Positions 62,590 to 64,000 of a stretch of DNA of 64,000 bases are shown in pieces. Below the pieces are notes generated by a model. The model did no database searches, was not told where the DNA came from, and worked only from the letters and a program-made list of their open reading frames with translations. The stretch covers positions 150,617,849 through 150,681,848 of the forward strand of contig OY726560.1 in the NCBI GenBank assembly GCA_963383645.1, written 5' to 3'. The position numbers and the translations under genes were made by a program. Every line of letters starts with the position of its first letter. Within the stretch, counting starts at the first letter, position 1. Source of the stretch: Muscardinus avellanarius (taxonomy: Eukaryota; Chordata; Mammalia; Rodentia; Gliridae).

Positions 62590-62806
62590 TTTTTTTTGGT
62601 GTGTGTGTGTGTGGGGGTACTGGGGTTCCTGGAAGCCCTTCTACCTCTGGGCTACACTCCCAGACCTATTTTTTATATTTTTATTTGGAAACAGGGTCTC
62701 CTAAGCCAGCGCAGCTGGCTTTGAGCCTGCGCGATCCTCCTGTCTCCGCCTCCCAAGCGTGGGGATTACAAGCGTGAGTATTACAAGCGTGCATCACCAA
62801 GCCCGG
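62590..62806 (-). mobile_element. B1-dID SINE, class C
   Basis: L arm cctaagccagcgcagctggctt. A 13-bp tandem duplication (tacaagcgtga/ttacaagcgtg) lies near its end. An imperfect TSD, gagtgaa, lies at 62578 and 62808. Confidence 0.92.
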
Positions 62807-63684
62807 CGAGTGAAAATTTTTAAAAAGGAAAAAGAAAGGAGGCCTGTCCCAGCCAGGGAGCTTTGGGAGGGGCGGGTTTGGGCCAGATCGGCCTCGCCCC
62901 TTGGGAACGCAGTGATGGAGGCCCCTGGACCTGCTTCAGGCAGCTGGCGGCCAGGTGGCCTGTGCAGCGTGGCGATGCTGGGGGCGATGGGGAGTATTTT
63001 CTCTCTGCTTTTCCTGTCTCTGTGAAGGGCTTTGGAAGCAGAGCGGGTTTCACTGGACCTGTGAACACATTGCCAGTGCGACAGCGAGGTCTTTGCCCCT
63101 CTGGTAGCCACACCGGGTGTTGGGCATTCGGCCTAGTGTCCCCTGGAGAGCAGTGTCAGGGTGCAGGCTCCCCTGGGCCGCTGGCGGGACCTCCAGTCCA
63201 GTGTGGAGCCGGTGTGCGGGTGTGACCGTGACTGCCTCTTCAGGGGGCTGCTTCCCGGAGCCAGGAAGGAACTGCGGCTCAGGCCACCATGACGCCTCCT
63301 CCCTGCCTTCCCCGGCACCTGGTGCCTTGGCTCCATGGGGACAGCCCCATGCTCATCCGCCCATTGTTTTGGGGTTGCTGCCTTGGTCTGGTAGTTATTT
63401 AAGGGGTCTTTCAAATGATTCTTAAAAAATAAAAACATAAGCAAAGAAACCCACTCCAAACCCAGTTCCTACACATGGGGGAATAGGTACAATTTGGAGC
63501 TGTGCACAGACCTAGTAAGGTTGCTCTCTGCTAGACAGGACAGGCGAGGCTTGAGGCTCTCCATCTGTATTGTGTGTGAAAAGCACCTTCGAGCCACCGT
63601 GAGCCTGCTCGCTTTGAGCATGCGCTCCGGGCCAGGGTTGGACTGGCGCCGGGGCTTCCTCTCCTGTGCGTCCTCTGGCAGCCT

Positions 63685-63760
63685 TGAGGGATGGTCTCGT
63701 TTTATAGGCCAAGGAACTCAGGCCTGAAGAAGTTATGTTTAAACCATCAGGTCTAGGAAG
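63685..63760 (+). mobile_element. MIR fragment, probable
   Basis: tctcgttttataggccaagg, then aactcaggcctgaagaagtt, fit the MIR core at low identity. Confidence 0.55.
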
Positions 63761-63834
63761 CGGCCGAGCGTGGGACCAGCTTCCTCTCCTTTGAGTCTTG
63801 CTGTTGTCTTGCGAAACAGGGGAGAGAGGGATGT

Positions 63835-63910
63835 ACTTTCAGCTCCCATTTGACAGATGAGGCTGGGAGAGTCGCGTAGAGGTGCCCCACCTGCCCGGCT
63901 CCTGACTTCC
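63835..63910 (+). mobile_element. MIR fragment
   Basis: gctcccatttgacagatgag, then gctgggagagtcgcgtagag, fit the MIR core. Confidence 0.6.
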
Positions 63911-64000
63911 GACCCTGTGCGCTCTCCCCAGGCCGGGCTGCCCTTTATTGCCTGACAGATGTTCAGCATTCTCACGGACAGCTGTCAGACCTCAAGCCCG

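Larger units (their letters stand above)
62807..64000. other. Unique DNA with two MIR cores
   Basis: GC-rich. MIR-like cores at 63685-63760 and 63835-63910. Overlapping frames up to 120 codons have no recognised domain. The window ends in unique DNA. Confidence 0.4.

Overview
This window is nuclear DNA from a placental mammal, almost certainly a rodent of the squirrel-related clade (Sciuridae, Aplodontiidae or Gliridae). The main evidence is its dominant short retroposon, about 100 copies. Each is a dimer of a 7SL-derived B1-like left arm ('L') and a shortened tRNA(Ala)-like ID right arm ('R'), joined by an A-rich linker. That is the architecture of the B1-dID family, which is known from squirrel-related rodents and dormice. 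A few undeleted ID monomers and eutherian-wide fossils (MIR, a MER20, old L1 3' ends) agree. The species cannot be fixed from sequence alone.

I find no convincing protein-coding exon, tRNA, rRNA or snRNA gene. Open frames longer than 60 codons fall in SINEs read backwards, in dinucleotide repeats, or in GC-rich unique DNA with no recognisable domain. The window is best read as intergenic or deep-intronic DNA.

Three B1-dID classes can be told apart. Class A is the common, diverged form, with R-arm text like 'attgaacccaggggcattc' on the minus strand. Class B is intermediate, with 'tttggaaacagg' in the linker and CpG-richer arms. Class C is youngest: the middle of the L arm is replaced by a short GC palindrome, and most copies have target-site duplications (TSDs).

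Layout: 1-6.8 kb is dense SINEs, with a double insertion at 4.8-5.2 kb. 6.8-9.5 kb is unique DNA plus an old repeat. 9.5-15.5 kb is nested SINEs and an L1 fossil. 16.5-17.3 kb holds an inverted segmental copy with a 14-bp stem. 17.3-20.8 kb is SINE-rich and 20.9-22.7 kb is SINE-free. 22.8-27.9 kb is SINE-rich, with an inverted SINE trio and a SINE split by a 165-bp copy of DNA from 30.5 kb. 27.9-31.4 kb is mostly unique. 31.4-35.3 kb is SINEs over old L1. A MER20 lies at 36.0 kb. 37-42 kb is SINEs over an L1 fossil. A candidate solo LTR lies at 42.9-43.3 kb, followed by about 4 kb without SINEs. 47.4-51.5 kb is nested SINEs plus a 543-bp L1-tailed retroposon. 51.5-64 kb is mainly unique, with scattered SINEs, MIRs and DNA-transposon fossils.

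The most notable structures are two templated duplications (27.4/30.5 kb direct; 16.8/17.2 kb inverted), the class C palindrome subfamily, and repeated nesting of SINEs in one another's linkers. I found no new genetic system of the gene-cluster kind. Repeat boundaries are by eye, good to about 5-15 bp except where a TSD fixes them.
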